A stretch of 44,903 nucleotides of DNA from assembly GCA_050942875.1 (NCBI GenBank), contig JBMNOD010000020.1, positions 1 to 44,903 on the forward strand. Reading direction: 5' to 3'. The DNA comes from JAAZAI01 sp050942875 (GTDB lineage: Bacteria; Verrucomicrobiota; Kiritimatiellia; RFP12; UBA3636). The notes below the pieces were generated by a model, which saw only the letters and a list, made by a program, of their open reading frames with translations, was not told the DNA's origin and made no database searches. The translations under genes and the position numbers were made by a program. Shown piece by piece: positions 1-7,791 of this stretch (the stretch's first letter is position 1; every line of letters begins with the position of its first letter).

Positions 1-6
1 TAGTTT

Positions 7-196
7 AGAGAGAAGAGAGTGGAGAGGAGAGAGTAGCTGTGGATGGGGACACCCCATGCCCCGACGAATCGGAGAGAAGAGAGTGGAGAGGAGAGAGTAG
101 CTGTGGATGGGGACACCCCATGCCCGATGAATCGGAGAGAAGAGAGTGGAGAGGAGAGAGTAGTTGTGGATGGGGACACCCCATGCCCCGATGATT
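7..196. repeat. Three-copy tandem repeat, 63-64 bp unit, GA-rich plus small hairpin
   Basis: Three near-identical units start at about 7, 71 and 134. Each has a GA-only half and then a half holding the hairpin TGGGGACACCCCA (44-56, 108-120, 171-183). The units lie beyond the 3' end of the four-helix-bundle gene. One strand could be read as a short repetitive peptide, but its composition simply follows the repeat, so no gene is called. The hairpin recurs at 26660-26672. Confidence 0.9.
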
Positions 197-240
197 TGTT
201 TTCTTGGAGTGACGGCTGGTGAGCTGGTGAAGAACAAGCA

Positions 241-603
241 TTAGTCGAGATTTTCTTTTTTGAGCGTCTTGGTTGTGGCAATCAGCATTTTACGAATAGC
301 GAGGCAGTCGTCCATGATCGCCTTGAACTCGGCATCGGACAAGAGTTGAGTGTCATGGAGAAGTCCGAGCCAATACACCGTCTCTGCACATTCTTTGTTG
401 GCGATGCCGACTTTGTTTGCGAAGTCCTTCTTGCTGACCGCGCACTCCGCCTCGCTCAAATTCGCTCCGATGCTGGTGCCACATCGAAGAAGCTGTTTCG
501 ACATCACCGTCTCCATCTTCACATCACGCAAGCGAGTGTAAAGACGGACAATTCTAATCGCAAACTTCTTGCTTTTGAACAGTGCGGTATCTTCAGGTCT
601 CAA
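241..603 (-). CDS. Four-helix-bundle protein (23S rRNA intervening-sequence protein family)
   Basis: A 120-residue protein with the hallmarks of the S23/IVP four-helix-bundle family: an N-terminal stretch with FAIRIVRLY, the central SKQLLRCGTSIGANLSEAE motif, the KKDFANKVGIANKE helix, and a C-terminal helix pair ending in a lysine-rich tail. Family members form small homopentamers. They occur inside 23S rRNA intervening sequences, next to diversity-generating retroelements, or as orphan genes; the cellular role of orphans is unknown. No rRNA or reverse transcriptase is visible here, so this copy is an orphan. GA-rich tandem repeats in opposite orientation flank it on both sides, which makes the gene look like the cargo of a repeat-bounded cassette. 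Length is typical for the family and the frame is intact. Confidence 0.88.
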   Translation of the reverse strand: MRPEDTALFKSKKFAIRIVRLYTRLRDVKMETVMSKQLLRCGTSIGANLSEAECAVSKKDFANKVGIANKECAETVYWLGLLHDTQLLSDAEFKAIMDDCLAIRKMLIATTKTLKKENLD

Positions 604-768
604 ACTCCTCTCTCCTCTCTTCTCACTTCTCTCTAAAAAGAACCGGGGTCTGGGGCGGAGCCCCGGCGGAAACTCCTCTCTCCTCTCTTCTCACTTCTCT
701 CTAAAAAGAACCGGGGTCTGGGGCGGAGCCCCGGCGGAAACTTCTCTCTTCTCACTTCTCACTTCTCT
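602..768. repeat. Tandem direct repeat, 68 bp unit, with C4/G4 hairpin
   Basis: Two almost perfect copies start at 602 and 670, and a degenerate third copy runs towards the rhaA stop codon at 769. Each unit has a CT-rich half and a hairpin half in which CCGGGG and CCCCGG pair around a 12-nt loop. On the minus strand the CT-rich half reads as GA-rich and resembles the repeat at 7-196, so the two arrays face each other across the four-helix-bundle gene. No T-run follows the hairpins, so they are not obvious intrinsic terminators. Confidence 0.9.
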
Positions 769-2031
769 CTATCTACGAGAAAGAACCTCTTTCTCGTAGA
801 TTTTGCATTTGTCGAGCCACTCGCAGCCGACGCCGGCGTCGGCCTCTTCGCAGACGGCGTCCCAGACGGCGCCGAAGGGCAGCAGCCGGAATTCCTCCTG
901 GAGCGCGAGCCGCGACGTGTAGTCGCCCGCGTTCTCGGCCTTGCGAATGAGCGTGTACGGAGTCAACTTCGCGATGAGCAGTGCCTTGCGCATGTTGCGC
1001 GCGCCGATCGTCCAGGCCGCCACGCGGTTGATGCTCGCGTCGAAGTAGTCGAGCCCGATCCTCACGCGCTTCTCGAACCCGTTCCACACGATCTCCTGCG
1101 CAATCGCGCGCAGCTCGTCGTCCAAGGTCACGACGTGGTCGCTGTCCCAGCGGACGGGGCGGCTGACGTGCAGCGCGACCTCCTTCAGGAAGAGCATCGC
1201 CGACGAAATCTTGTCGGAAATCACCTCGGTCGGATGGAAGTGGCCGGCATCGAGGCAGACGAGCTTTTCGCGGCTGATCGCGTAGCCCAGGCAGAACTCG
1301 TTCGAGCCGGCGGTGAAGCTCTCGCAGCCGACGCCGAAGAGCTTGCTTTCGACGGCGTCCACGGTGAGCTTCGCGCTGTACTCCTTCTCGAACATGCTGT
1401 CGAGCGAGTCGGCCAGGCGCTTGCGCGGCCCGAAGCGATCGGCCGGCGTGTCCTTGAGGCCGTCCGGCGTCCAGAAGTTGTTCAGCACGGACGACTTCGT
1501 CTTCGCGCCGATCTTGGCGGCAATCTCGCGGCAGCGGCGGCCGTGCTCGATCCAGAAGTCGCGGATCCCCTTCTTGCGGTTCGTCAGCGGGCAGCCATCG
1601 GACGCCTTCGGATGGCCGAAGAACGTCGGATTGAAGTCGATGCCGATGCCCAGGCCGTCGGCCCAGTCGACCCAGTTGCGGAAGTTGTCGAACGTGATCG
1701 CGTCGCGGTCGGCGTGGCGACCGCCAACGGGCTCCGCGTAGCAGGCGTGGAGGTTGATGCGCGTGACGCCGGGGAGGAAGGAAAGCACCTTCTCGAAGTC
1801 GGCGCGCAGCTCCTCGGGCGTGCGGGCCTTGCCGGGGTAGTTGCCGGTCACGGCGATGCCGCCGTCCGCCCCGCCCGCGCCCTTCTCGAACCCGCCCACG
1901 TCGTCGCCCTGCCAGCAATGCACCGACACGGGGATCGCCAGCGCCTCCGCCACGGCCTTCTCGACATCGACGCCCAGATTCCCGAACACGTCCTTCGCAT
2001 AGTCCATGCCCTTGTTCATCTTCTTTGCCAT
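769..2031 (-). CDS. rhaA: L-rhamnose isomerase
   Basis: This 420-residue protein matches the length of L-rhamnose isomerases (about 420), metal-dependent cytosolic TIM-barrel enzymes that convert L-rhamnose to L-rhamnulose. Visible family features are the N-terminal VSVHCWQGDDVGGFE, the GNYPGKARTPEELR segment, INLHA, the DAGHFHPTE metal-site region and the C-terminal VRIGLDYFDASINR block. The ATG at 2031 is chosen because AGGAG lies about 8 bases upstream; an in-frame start 63 bases further upstream has no such support and would reach into the dapB gap. The gene follows dapB by 34 bp on the same strand and may be co-transcribed. No rhamnulokinase, aldolase or mutarotase is nearby, so other rhamnose genes must lie elsewhere if the pathway is complete. 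Confidence 0.95.
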   Translation of the reverse strand: MAKKMNKGMDYAKDVFGNLGVDVEKAVAEALAIPVSVHCWQGDDVGGFEKGAGGADGGIAVTGNYPGKARTPEELRADFEKVLSFLPGVTRINLHACYAEPVGGRHADRDAITFDNFRNWVDWADGLGIGIDFNPTFFGHPKASDGCPLTNRKKGIRDFWIEHGRRCREIAAKIGAKTKSSVLNNFWTPDGLKDTPADRFGPRKRLADSLDSMFEKEYSAKLTVDAVESKLFGVGCESFTAGSNEFCLGYAISREKLVCLDAGHFHPTEVISDKISSAMLFLKEVALHVSRPVRWDSDHVVTLDDELRAIAQEIVWNGFEKRVRIGLDYFDASINRVAAWTIGARNMRKALLIAKLTPYTLIRKAENAGDYTSRLALQEEFRLLPFGAVWDAVCEEADAGVGCEWLDKCKIYEKEVLSRR

Positions 2032-2065
2032 TTTTTGCACTCCTGTTTCTGATGGGTTGTGTTGA

Positions 2066-2866
2066 TCAAAGTCCCAGCATCTCGCTGATTTCATGGAAGC
2101 CCGGCTTCTGCTTCACGAGCCATTCCGCCGCGCGCAAGGCGCCCGACGAAAACGCGCCGCGGCTCGACGCCTTGTGCGTCAGCTCCACGCGCTCGCCGTC
2201 CGTCGCGAACATCACCACGTGGTCGCCCACGACGTCGCCGCCGCGCACCGCATGGACGGCGATCTCGCCGGCCTTCCGCTCGCCGACGATGCCCTCGCGA
2301 CCATGGCGCGCCACGTCGCCAAACGCCACGCCGCGACCGGCGGCGACCGCCTTCGCCAGCGCGAGCGCCGTGCCCGACGGCGCGTCCTTCTTGTGCCGAT
2401 GGTGCATCTCGACGATCTCGGCGTCGTAGTCGACGCCGAGCACGGCGGCGGCCTGCTTGACCAGCGTCAGCAGCAGGTTCACGCCCAGGCTCATGTTGGG
2501 CGCCATCAGCACGGGCGCGACCTCCGCGGCCGCCTTGACGCCGGCGAGCTCCTCCGCCGTCAGCCCCGTCGTGCCCAGGACATACGCCTTGCGGTGGCGG
2601 CGTACCTGCTCCGCCACGGCGGGCACCGCCTCGTGGAACGTGAAATCGACCACCACGTCCGCCCGGGCGACCGCCGCGGCCAGGTCGTCCGTCACCGGCA
2701 CCCCGTTGGGCGCGCACCCGGCGACCGTGCCGGAATCGACGCCGACCATCGGATGCCCCGCCTGCTCGACGGCGGCCGCAAGCTGGAGATTCTGAAAATT
2801 CCTGATGTTCTGGACGAGCGAGACGCCCATGCGTCCGCCAGCGCCCATAATGGCGATCGTAATCAT
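2066..2866 (-). CDS. dapB: 4-hydroxy-tetrahydrodipicolinate reductase
   Basis: DapB reduces hydroxy-tetrahydrodipicolinate with NAD(P)H in the lysine/diaminopimelate pathway that feeds peptidoglycan synthesis. The 266-residue protein begins with the Rossmann motif GAGGRMG, then shows VDFTFHEA, the GTTGLT nucleotide-binding stretch, the catalytic signature HHRHKKDAPSGTA and the C-terminal ELTHKASSR. The ATG at 2866 is preceded by AGAGG; an in-frame extension of 21 codons exists but has no ribosome site. A sigma-70-like promoter lies at 2901-2929, back to back with the promoter of the plus-strand PTS gene. rhaA follows immediately. Confidence 0.97.
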   Translation of the reverse strand: MITIAIMGAGGRMGVSLVQNIRNFQNLQLAAAVEQAGHPMVGVDSGTVAGCAPNGVPVTDDLAAAVARADVVVDFTFHEAVPAVAEQVRRHRKAYVLGTTGLTAEELAGVKAAAEVAPVLMAPNMSLGVNLLLTLVKQAAAVLGVDYDAEIVEMHHRHKKDAPSGTALALAKAVAAGRGVAFGDVARHGREGIVGERKAGEIAVHAVRGGDVVGDHVVMFATDGERVELTHKASSRGAFSSGALRAAEWLVKQKPGFHEISEMLGL

Positions 2867-2900
2867 GCGACGATTCCTCTCTTGCTGGAAAATAATGGTT

Positions 2901-2929
2901 ATTCTACACGCAACCGCCGCCAACGGCAA
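2901..2929 (-). promoter_or_regulatory. Candidate sigma-70 promoter of dapB
   Basis: Reading the minus strand, TTGCCG (2929-2924) is followed after 17 bases by TAGAAT (2906-2901). The predicted transcript start is near 2894, giving a leader of about 28 bases with AGAGG before the dapB ATG. The -35 box is imperfect but the spacing is ideal. Confidence 0.5.
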
Positions 2930-2956
2930 GCCGCAATTAGTAAGTGCGTTTCGGGG

Positions 2957-2985
2957 TTGACTTTAACGCCGAATCGACTGATAAT
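2957..2985 (+). promoter_or_regulatory. Strong sigma-70 promoter for the zinc-ribbon/PTS IIA gene
   Basis: TTGACT (2957-2962) and GATAAT (2980-2985) are separated by exactly 17 bases. The predicted start point is about 2992, just ahead of the ATG candidates at 3014 and 3050. Only about 27 bp separate it from the divergent dapB promoter, so the two transcription units share a compact control region. Confidence 0.7.
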
Positions 2986-3013
2986 AACAAGGCAGAAAAA
3001 GCAATGTGGAATC

Positions 3014-3889
3014 ATGAACAGAAACACCGCCATTCCTGAGGGCCAACTGATGCGAAGCATCATCAACCATCTTAATCAGATCCAAGAACTCATTCTCGTC
3101 CGAGACGAGCAGCGTGCCATCCAAGGCGCAGCCGCGGACTTCACTGCGATCAACCAGAACATTGACACGCTGGTGGACTCCCTTGATGGGGAGACGAAAG
3201 GCGCCTTTCAACGCCTCTTCCGAAAAGACCACATCGTCATGGCGCCCATGAGCAACGACTCCTGTGCCATCTGCGGCATGCACCTGGCCATCGCCCAGGT
3301 CCAGGCCGTCAAGCTCTGCCAAAAGCTCGTCACCTGCCCAAGTTGCGCACGCATCATCTACGACCCCTCGGGCGCCCGTTGGGTCGCGCAACCCACATCG
3401 CGCGCAAGTGCCGAGGCAAAGGTCGGCGTCGCCCGATTCTCCTCGCCGGATCTCATGATCCCCGAACTGACCGGCACAACGCCCACCGAAGTGATCGAAG
3501 AATTTGCGCTGATACTCCAGAAAGCGCAATTCGTCGATGACGCGGCCAAACTGGCCGAAACGGCGATTGCCCGTGAAAACATGCTCGGAACAGGCGTGGG
3601 ACACGAGCTCGCCTTCCCCCACGCACGCGGCATCGAAGGGGGCGGCCTCGCCCTCGCCTTCGGCGTCAGCCGAAACGGCGTCAAATTCCAGGGGGTCACC
3701 GACACGCCGGCGAAGCTCGTCTTCTTCTGCACAATCCCGACCGCCGTCAGCGCGTTCTACCTGCGTCTGCTCGCCAGCCTCACCGACGCCTTCGCCAAGG
3801 AGGCCAACCGCAAGGCCGCCCTCCAGGCCAACACGCCGTCGGAGCTCTGGAAGGTGCTGACCAAGGCCACGCGCAAGACGCTCAAGTAG
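3014..3889 (+). CDS. Zinc-ribbon/coiled-coil protein fused to a PTS EIIA (fructose/nitrogen type) domain
   Basis: The 291-residue protein has two parts. Residues 1-75 are helical and probably coiled coil; a four-cysteine zinc ribbon follows (C84, C87, C108, C111), resembling the DUF164/CT398 arrangement. Residues 145-290 match the PTS_EIIA_2 domain: the GHELAFPHARG motif holds the phosphorylatable His203, followed by the usual FQGVTDTPAKLVFF strand and the YLRLLASL helix. EIIA domains take phosphate from HPr/NPr; no PTS permease or HPr gene is nearby, so a regulatory role is more likely than sugar uptake. The ATG at 3014 sits about 22 bases after the predicted transcript start; the in-frame ATG at 3050 has a better GAGG ribosome site, so the first 12 residues are uncertain. 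Confidence 0.85.
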   Translation: MNRNTAIPEGQLMRSIINHLNQIQELILVRDEQRAIQGAAADFTAINQNIDTLVDSLDGETKGAFQRLFRKDHIVMAPMSNDSCAICGMHLAIAQVQAVKLCQKLVTCPSCARIIYDPSGARWVAQPTSRASAEAKVGVARFSSPDLMIPELTGTTPTEVIEEFALILQKAQFVDDAAKLAETAIARENMLGTGVGHELAFPHARGIEGGGLALAFGVSRNGVKFQGVTDTPAKLVFFCTIPTAVSAFYLRLLASLTDAFAKEANRKAALQANTPSELWKVLTKATRKTLK

Positions 3890-3922
3890 CCGCGGAAATT
3901 GAAGGCGGACCGAAGGCGGCTG

Positions 3923-4993
3923 ATGTCGATGCGCAACACACCACGCACGAACTTGACGACCGCCCGCGCTGGAGCCGGGCTGCTGGCCTGTTTTGTACTC
4001 GGCATCCCATGCTGTCGCTCAACAGCAGTCGCCGATGAAACGGAAGCCTCCGCCGAGGTTGCTGTTGAAACCGACGCCGAGTCCGTCAGCCGCTACGATC
4101 CGATCCTCCGGCGCGCCCCCTTTGGGCGCGCTCCACGACAGCCGACGCCCGAGGAAATCGCCGCCGCGCTCGCACTCCAGCAGGCGGCCCGGCCCGACAA
4201 TGCGCCGTCACTTGCCGACACGATCAAACTCAACGCGCTGACGTTGTTCCGCGGCGTCCCCGCCGCCGGATTCACCGACACCAAGGCGCGGCGCACGTTC
4301 CTTCTCCTCGAAGGCCAGACGCTCGGCGGCTACACCCTCGAATCGGTCGATTTCAAAAACGCCACAGCGCGCCTCACGCACGACGGTCTCACCGAGGACA
4401 TCCCGATGAGCTTCGTCGCCAGCCTGCCGGACGACCCCGTCCACAAACCTGAACAAGCCGCGTCTCCGGGGTCGCCGCCGCCCGCCGCACCAACGCCCGG
4501 CGACAAAGCCGAAGCGCCTGCAAGCGCGCGTGCCAAAGGAAGACCGCCGATCACCGTCGATTCCGTCATCACGCCCGACGCCATCGCCGCCGCCACGGTC
4601 GTCGATGCCTCGGGCGAAGCGCGCATCTCCTTCCGCGAGCTCCATCGCATCCGTGTTCAGCAAATGAACGAAAAAGCCGAACAGGAGCGCCGCGAACGGG
4701 AGGCGATCGCCAGCGCCGCAAAAGCCAAGGCCGAAGCGGAAGCGAAGCAAAAGGCCGAAGAAACCAAGATGATCCTCGCCCTCGAAGAACAGAAAGTCCA
4801 AGAGCACCGCAAGCAGGTCATCGAAGCCATCAAGCAAGGCTACGACGTCGCCATCGACTTCGAGCTCACACCCGCCGAGGCGAAGGCGCTTGCCGACGCC
4901 GGCTTCGCCATCCCCGAAGAAGCGCTGAAGACCGAGCCCGACACCTCCGAACCCGATCCCGACCCGCCCAAAACCGACGCCCCCTCTCCGTAG
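3923..4993 (+). CDS. Exported protein with GspC/PilP-like region and C-terminal coiled coil
   Basis: No firm family match. The protein (356 residues) starts with an arginine-containing leader and a hydrophobic stretch (about residues 15-28) ending near AVADE, consistent with a signal peptide or anchor. The YDPI...PFG segment at 58-68, followed by a short beta-rich region (about 95-160, with LLLEGQTLGGYTLESVD), resembles the homology region of GspC/PilP proteins that bridge inner membrane and secretin. A proline-rich linker, a charged Ala/Lys/Glu helix (about 240-295) and an acidic proline-rich tail follow. The ATG at 3923 has AAGG upstream; a TTG at 3899 is less likely. It follows the PTS gene by 33 bp. 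The gspE/gspF pair lies 20 kb away. Confidence 0.6.
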   Translation: MSMRNTPRTNLTTARAGAGLLACFVLGIPCCRSTAVADETEASAEVAVETDAESVSRYDPILRRAPFGRAPRQPTPEEIAAALALQQAARPDNAPSLADTIKLNALTLFRGVPAAGFTDTKARRTFLLLEGQTLGGYTLESVDFKNATARLTHDGLTEDIPMSFVASLPDDPVHKPEQAASPGSPPPAAPTPGDKAEAPASARAKGRPPITVDSVITPDAIAAATVVDASGEARISFRELHRIRVQQMNEKAEQERREREAIASAAKAKAEAEAKQKAEETKMILALEEQKVQEHRKQVIEAIKQGYDVAIDFELTPAEAKALADAGFAIPEEALKTEPDTSEPDPDPPKTDAPSP

Positions 4994-5094
4994 TCGCCAG
5001 TCGCTAGTGCCACATTTAGTCTAAAGCCCAAGGTCCAAAGTCCAAAGTCGCCCTCCGGCCAAATCACAAATCTAAAATCACAAATCACAAGCCG

Positions 5095-5826
5095 ATGCCC
5101 CATAGAAACTCCGCCTCCGCCTCCACACCTCCACGGCATGCCGTGGAGCCCTTCCACAACCCCATTTCCCCCGAAAAATTCCGCGACATCGCCGGCGCCA
5201 CGCCAGGGCGCACCATCCTGCTCCTCCGCCACGCCGAGCGCCCGAGCATCGCCGAGGACGATCCGACATTCGGCCAGCACCTCGGCCTCACCCCGGCGGG
5301 CGAGCAGGACGCACTGGCCCTCGGACGCCGCCTCCATGGCATCGAACCGTGCGCCTTCGCCGCCTCCCCCATGCGCCGGACCAAGGAAACCGCGCGCTTC
5401 GTCGCCAAAGGCATGGCCCGCCACGACGCCGCCGTCCAGGACGCCCCCGAAGTCGGCCTCGGCGGCCTGTGGGTCACCGACCTCGCCGAGACCCACCGCC
5501 AGTACGAAATCGAAGGCGCCGGCCCGGCCACCGACCGCTACCTCCGCGACGGACATTTCAACGGCTACCACAGCGTCGCCGACGGCACCCGCCTCATGAC
5601 GGACTGGATCCTCAACGCCGACTTCGGAGCGCGCCACGCCATCGTCTTCAGCCACGACACCTTCATCGCCGCCTACCTCCAAGGCCTCGGCGTTCGGAAG
5701 TTCAACTCCGCCAACTGGATAGGCTACCTCCAGGGCGCCGCCCTCGTCCAGGACGCCGCCGGCGCCTGGAGCGCCCACTACTGCGTCCCCGACCCCCGGG
5801 ACTTCGCCAACGTCTTCATCCAATAG
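5095..5826 (+). CDS. Histidine phosphatase superfamily protein (phosphoglycerate-mutase-like)
   Basis: The 243-residue protein carries the phosphohistidine signature LLLRHAERP (H46), an ASPMRRTKETA segment where the second conserved Arg is expected, and the distal catalytic SHDTFIAAYL. This is the branch 1 histidine phosphatase fold; the substrate cannot be told from sequence. The first 30 residues are poorly conserved in character and run through a perfect 20-bp palindrome at 5129-5148, so translation may start further in; an in-frame GTG exists at 5143, but neither start has a clear ribosome site. recN begins 46 bp downstream on the same strand. Confidence 0.85.
   Translation: MPHRNSASASTPPRHAVEPFHNPISPEKFRDIAGATPGRTILLLRHAERPSIAEDDPTFGQHLGLTPAGEQDALALGRRLHGIEPCAFAASPMRRTKETARFVAKGMARHDAAVQDAPEVGLGGLWVTDLAETHRQYEIEGAGPATDRYLRDGHFNGYHSVADGTRLMTDWILNADFGARHAIVFSHDTFIAAYLQGLGVRKFNSANWIGYLQGAALVQDAAGAWSAHYCVPDPRDFANVFIQ
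5129..5148. repeat. Perfect 20-bp palindrome
   Basis: CTCCACGGCA is followed directly by its reverse complement TGCCGTGGAG. A related but interrupted hairpin (CTCCACG...CGTGGAG) lies at about 5848-5866, just before recN, so the phosphatase gene is bracketed by two copies of the same short inverted motif. Confidence 0.85.
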
Positions 5827-5872
5827 CCCCTCCACAACCCCTCCATACTCCACGACCGCCGTGGAGCCCCCC

Positions 5873-7561
5873 ATGATCGAAAAACTCACCGTCAAGGACA
5901 TCGCCGTCGTCGAGGCCGCCGACATCGCCTTCGGCCCCGGCCTCAATGTCGTCACCGGCGAGACCGGCGCCGGCAAGTCCGTGCTCATCGGCGCCATCGG
6001 CCTGCTCTGCGGCGGCCGCGCCGAGCACGGCCTCGTCCGCCAAGGCGCGCAGCAAAGCACGGTGACGGCCGAAATCGCCCTCCCCGCCGAGGCCGAGGCC
6101 GCGATCGCCCCGATCCTCGAGGACGCCGGCATCGACGCCTGCGAAGACGGCCGCCTCATCCTCCGCCGCACCGTCTCCGCAACGGGATCCGGACGCAGCC
6201 TCGTCAACAACTGCCCCGCCACCCTCCAGACGCTCCTGCGCATCGGCGAACACCTCGTGGACCTCCACGGGCCGCACGACAACCAGTCGCTCTTCAACCC
6301 CGCCTTCCAGCTCGACGCGCTCGACGCCTTCGGCCGGTGCCGTCCGCTCCGCGACGCCTTCGCCGCCCTCTGGCGCGAACGCCGCGCCCTCCAGCAACAG
6401 CGGGAAGCGCTCGCCGGCGAAGGCGACGCCGTCGCCCGCGAACTCGACCTGCTGCAATACCAGATCAAGGAAATCGCCGAAGCCGAGCTCTCGCCCGACA
6501 CCGACGGCGAAGCCCTCGCCGCCGAACACGCCGAATCCGCCAACGCCGCCACGCTCCTCGAACTCGGCGGCGCCGTCCTGCAAGGCCTCGCCGAAGGCGA
6601 AGGCTCCATCATCGACACCCTCGCCAACGTGATCCGCGGCTTCGAAGAGATGAAGCGCCACGGCTCCGCCGAAGCGGCCGCCTGGGCCGCCGAAGCCAAG
6701 TCCGCCTCCATCCAGATCAACGAGCTGGCCAAGTCCGTCGCCTCCAGCCTCTCCCGCATCGACGCCTCGCCCGAACGCCTCCAATGGCTCGAAGACCGCA
6801 TGGCGCTCGTCGAAAAGCTCAAGCGCAAGTACGGCGGCACCGTCGAAAACGTCCTCGCCCGCCTCGAACGGGCGCAGACCCGCGCCGCCGAGATCGCCGG
6901 CCGCGCCGGCCGCATCGCCGAGCTCGATGCGCAGATCGCCGCGGCCAGCCAGCGCCTCGACGCCGGGGCCGCCAAGCTGACCGCCGCGCGCACCCAGGCG
7001 AGCGGGGAGCTCGGCGCCGCCGTCTCGGCGCAGCTCGCCGACCTCGGCCTCCCCCACGCCGCCTTCCAGGTCGATGTCGCCCCCGCCGACGCCGACCGCG
7101 ACAGCGGACGCGACGCCGTGGAGTTCGGCTTCGCGCCCAACCCCGGCGAACCCAGGCGCCCGCTCCGCAACATCGCCTCCAGCGGCGAAATCTCGCGCGT
7201 CATGCTCGCGCTCAAGACCGTCCTGGCCGAACACGACACCATCCCCGTGCTCGTCTTCGACGAGATCGACGCCAACATCGGCGGCGAAATCGCCAACGTC
7301 GTCGGCGCCAAGCTCGCCGACGTCGCCAAGCTCCACCAGGTCATCTGCATCACCCATCTCCCGCAGGTGGCGGCGTGGGGACGCTCCCACTTCGCCGTGA
7401 CGAAGCACATCGAGGACGGCCGCACCAGCACCCGCATCAACCCCGTCGCCGCCGACGCCCGCGTCCATGAAATCGCCCGCATGCTCGGCGGCGCCGACCT
7501 CACCTCCGTCACCCTCGCCCACGCCGGCGAACTGCTCCTTCGTTCTCGAAACAAGGCCTAG
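5873..7561 (+). CDS. recN: DNA repair protein RecN
   Basis: RecN is an SMC-like ATPase that acts in double-strand-break repair with RecA. The 562-residue protein has Walker A GETGAGKS (29-36), a helical coiled-coil middle (about 150-380), the signature segment IASSGEISRVMLALK and Walker B VLVFDEIDANIGG, then the ITHLPQVAA H-loop near the C-terminus. Length and domain order are standard. The ATG at 5873 is chosen because GGAG lies 6 bases upstream; an in-frame GTG at 5861 would add four residues. No LexA box was recognised upstream. Confidence 0.97.
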   Translation: MIEKLTVKDIAVVEAADIAFGPGLNVVTGETGAGKSVLIGAIGLLCGGRAEHGLVRQGAQQSTVTAEIALPAEAEAAIAPILEDAGIDACEDGRLILRRTVSATGSGRSLVNNCPATLQTLLRIGEHLVDLHGPHDNQSLFNPAFQLDALDAFGRCRPLRDAFAALWRERRALQQQREALAGEGDAVARELDLLQYQIKEIAEAELSPDTDGEALAAEHAESANAATLLELGGAVLQGLAEGEGSIIDTLANVIRGFEEMKRHGSAEAAAWAAEAKSASIQINELAKSVASSLSRIDASPERLQWLEDRMALVEKLKRKYGGTVENVLARLERAQTRAAEIAGRAGRIAELDAQIAAASQRLDAGAAKLTAARTQASGELGAAVSAQLADLGLPHAAFQVDVAPADADRDSGRDAVEFGFAPNPGEPRRPLRNIASSGEISRVMLALKTVLAEHDTIPVLVFDEIDANIGGEIANVVGAKLADVAKLHQVICITHLPQVAAWGRSHFAVTKHIEDGRTSTRINPVAADARVHEIARMLGGADLTSVTLAHAGELLLRSRNKA

Positions 7562-7728
7562 CGGACACGGTTCGCATGGCAAGCAAGAACCTGCTCCAAT
7601 CAGGAACCCGGCTTTATCCCTCCGACCACTTCCCGATTTCGGCGACTCTGGGGTTTTGAGTGCGAAAGCGTTGCGGAAAACCCTGGGAACCAGGCTTGCG
7701 AAGCACGGGCAAGCGCCCCCGAATTTAT

Positions 7729-7791
7729 CCTGAGCCTGTCGAAGGCTTGTCGAGGGGCCCGCCACTCGCCCGCGCTTCAGCGCGGTGCGCC
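7729..7791. repeat. Dispersed intergenic repeats overlapping the rsmE 3' end
   Basis: Two elements lie here. CCTGAGCCTGTCGAAGG (7729-7745) is a short motif that recurs in intergenic DNA of many unrelated bacteria. Next to it, the 30-bp stretch 7762-7791, beginning CCACTCGCCCGCG and ending GCGCGGTGCGCC, has a close second copy at 21411-21440 and a partial one near 21531. The second element contains the rsmE stop codon (7777-7779) and the last codons of that gene. Confidence 0.75.

Noticed and set aside
241..603. Diversity-generating retroelement accessory protein (Avd)
   Set aside because: No reverse transcriptase or template/variable repeat pair was seen nearby, so the gene is called only as a four-helix-bundle family member.
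7..768. CRISPR-like arrangement of repeats around the four-helix-bundle gene
   Set aside because: Units are directly tandem with no unique spacers, the unit length is above 60 bp and no cas gene is present.
2093..3013. Upstream in-frame extension of the zinc-ribbon/PTS gene into the dapB region
   Set aside because: The extra 307 residues are antisense to dapB, and the promoter at 2957-2985 places the transcript start downstream of them.
4840..7765. Long minus-strand open frames opposite recN and the histidine phosphatase
   Set aside because: They are antisense shadows with Gly/Asp- or Ser/Arg-rich composition and no recognisable motifs, while the plus strand encodes clear RecN and phosphatase domains.
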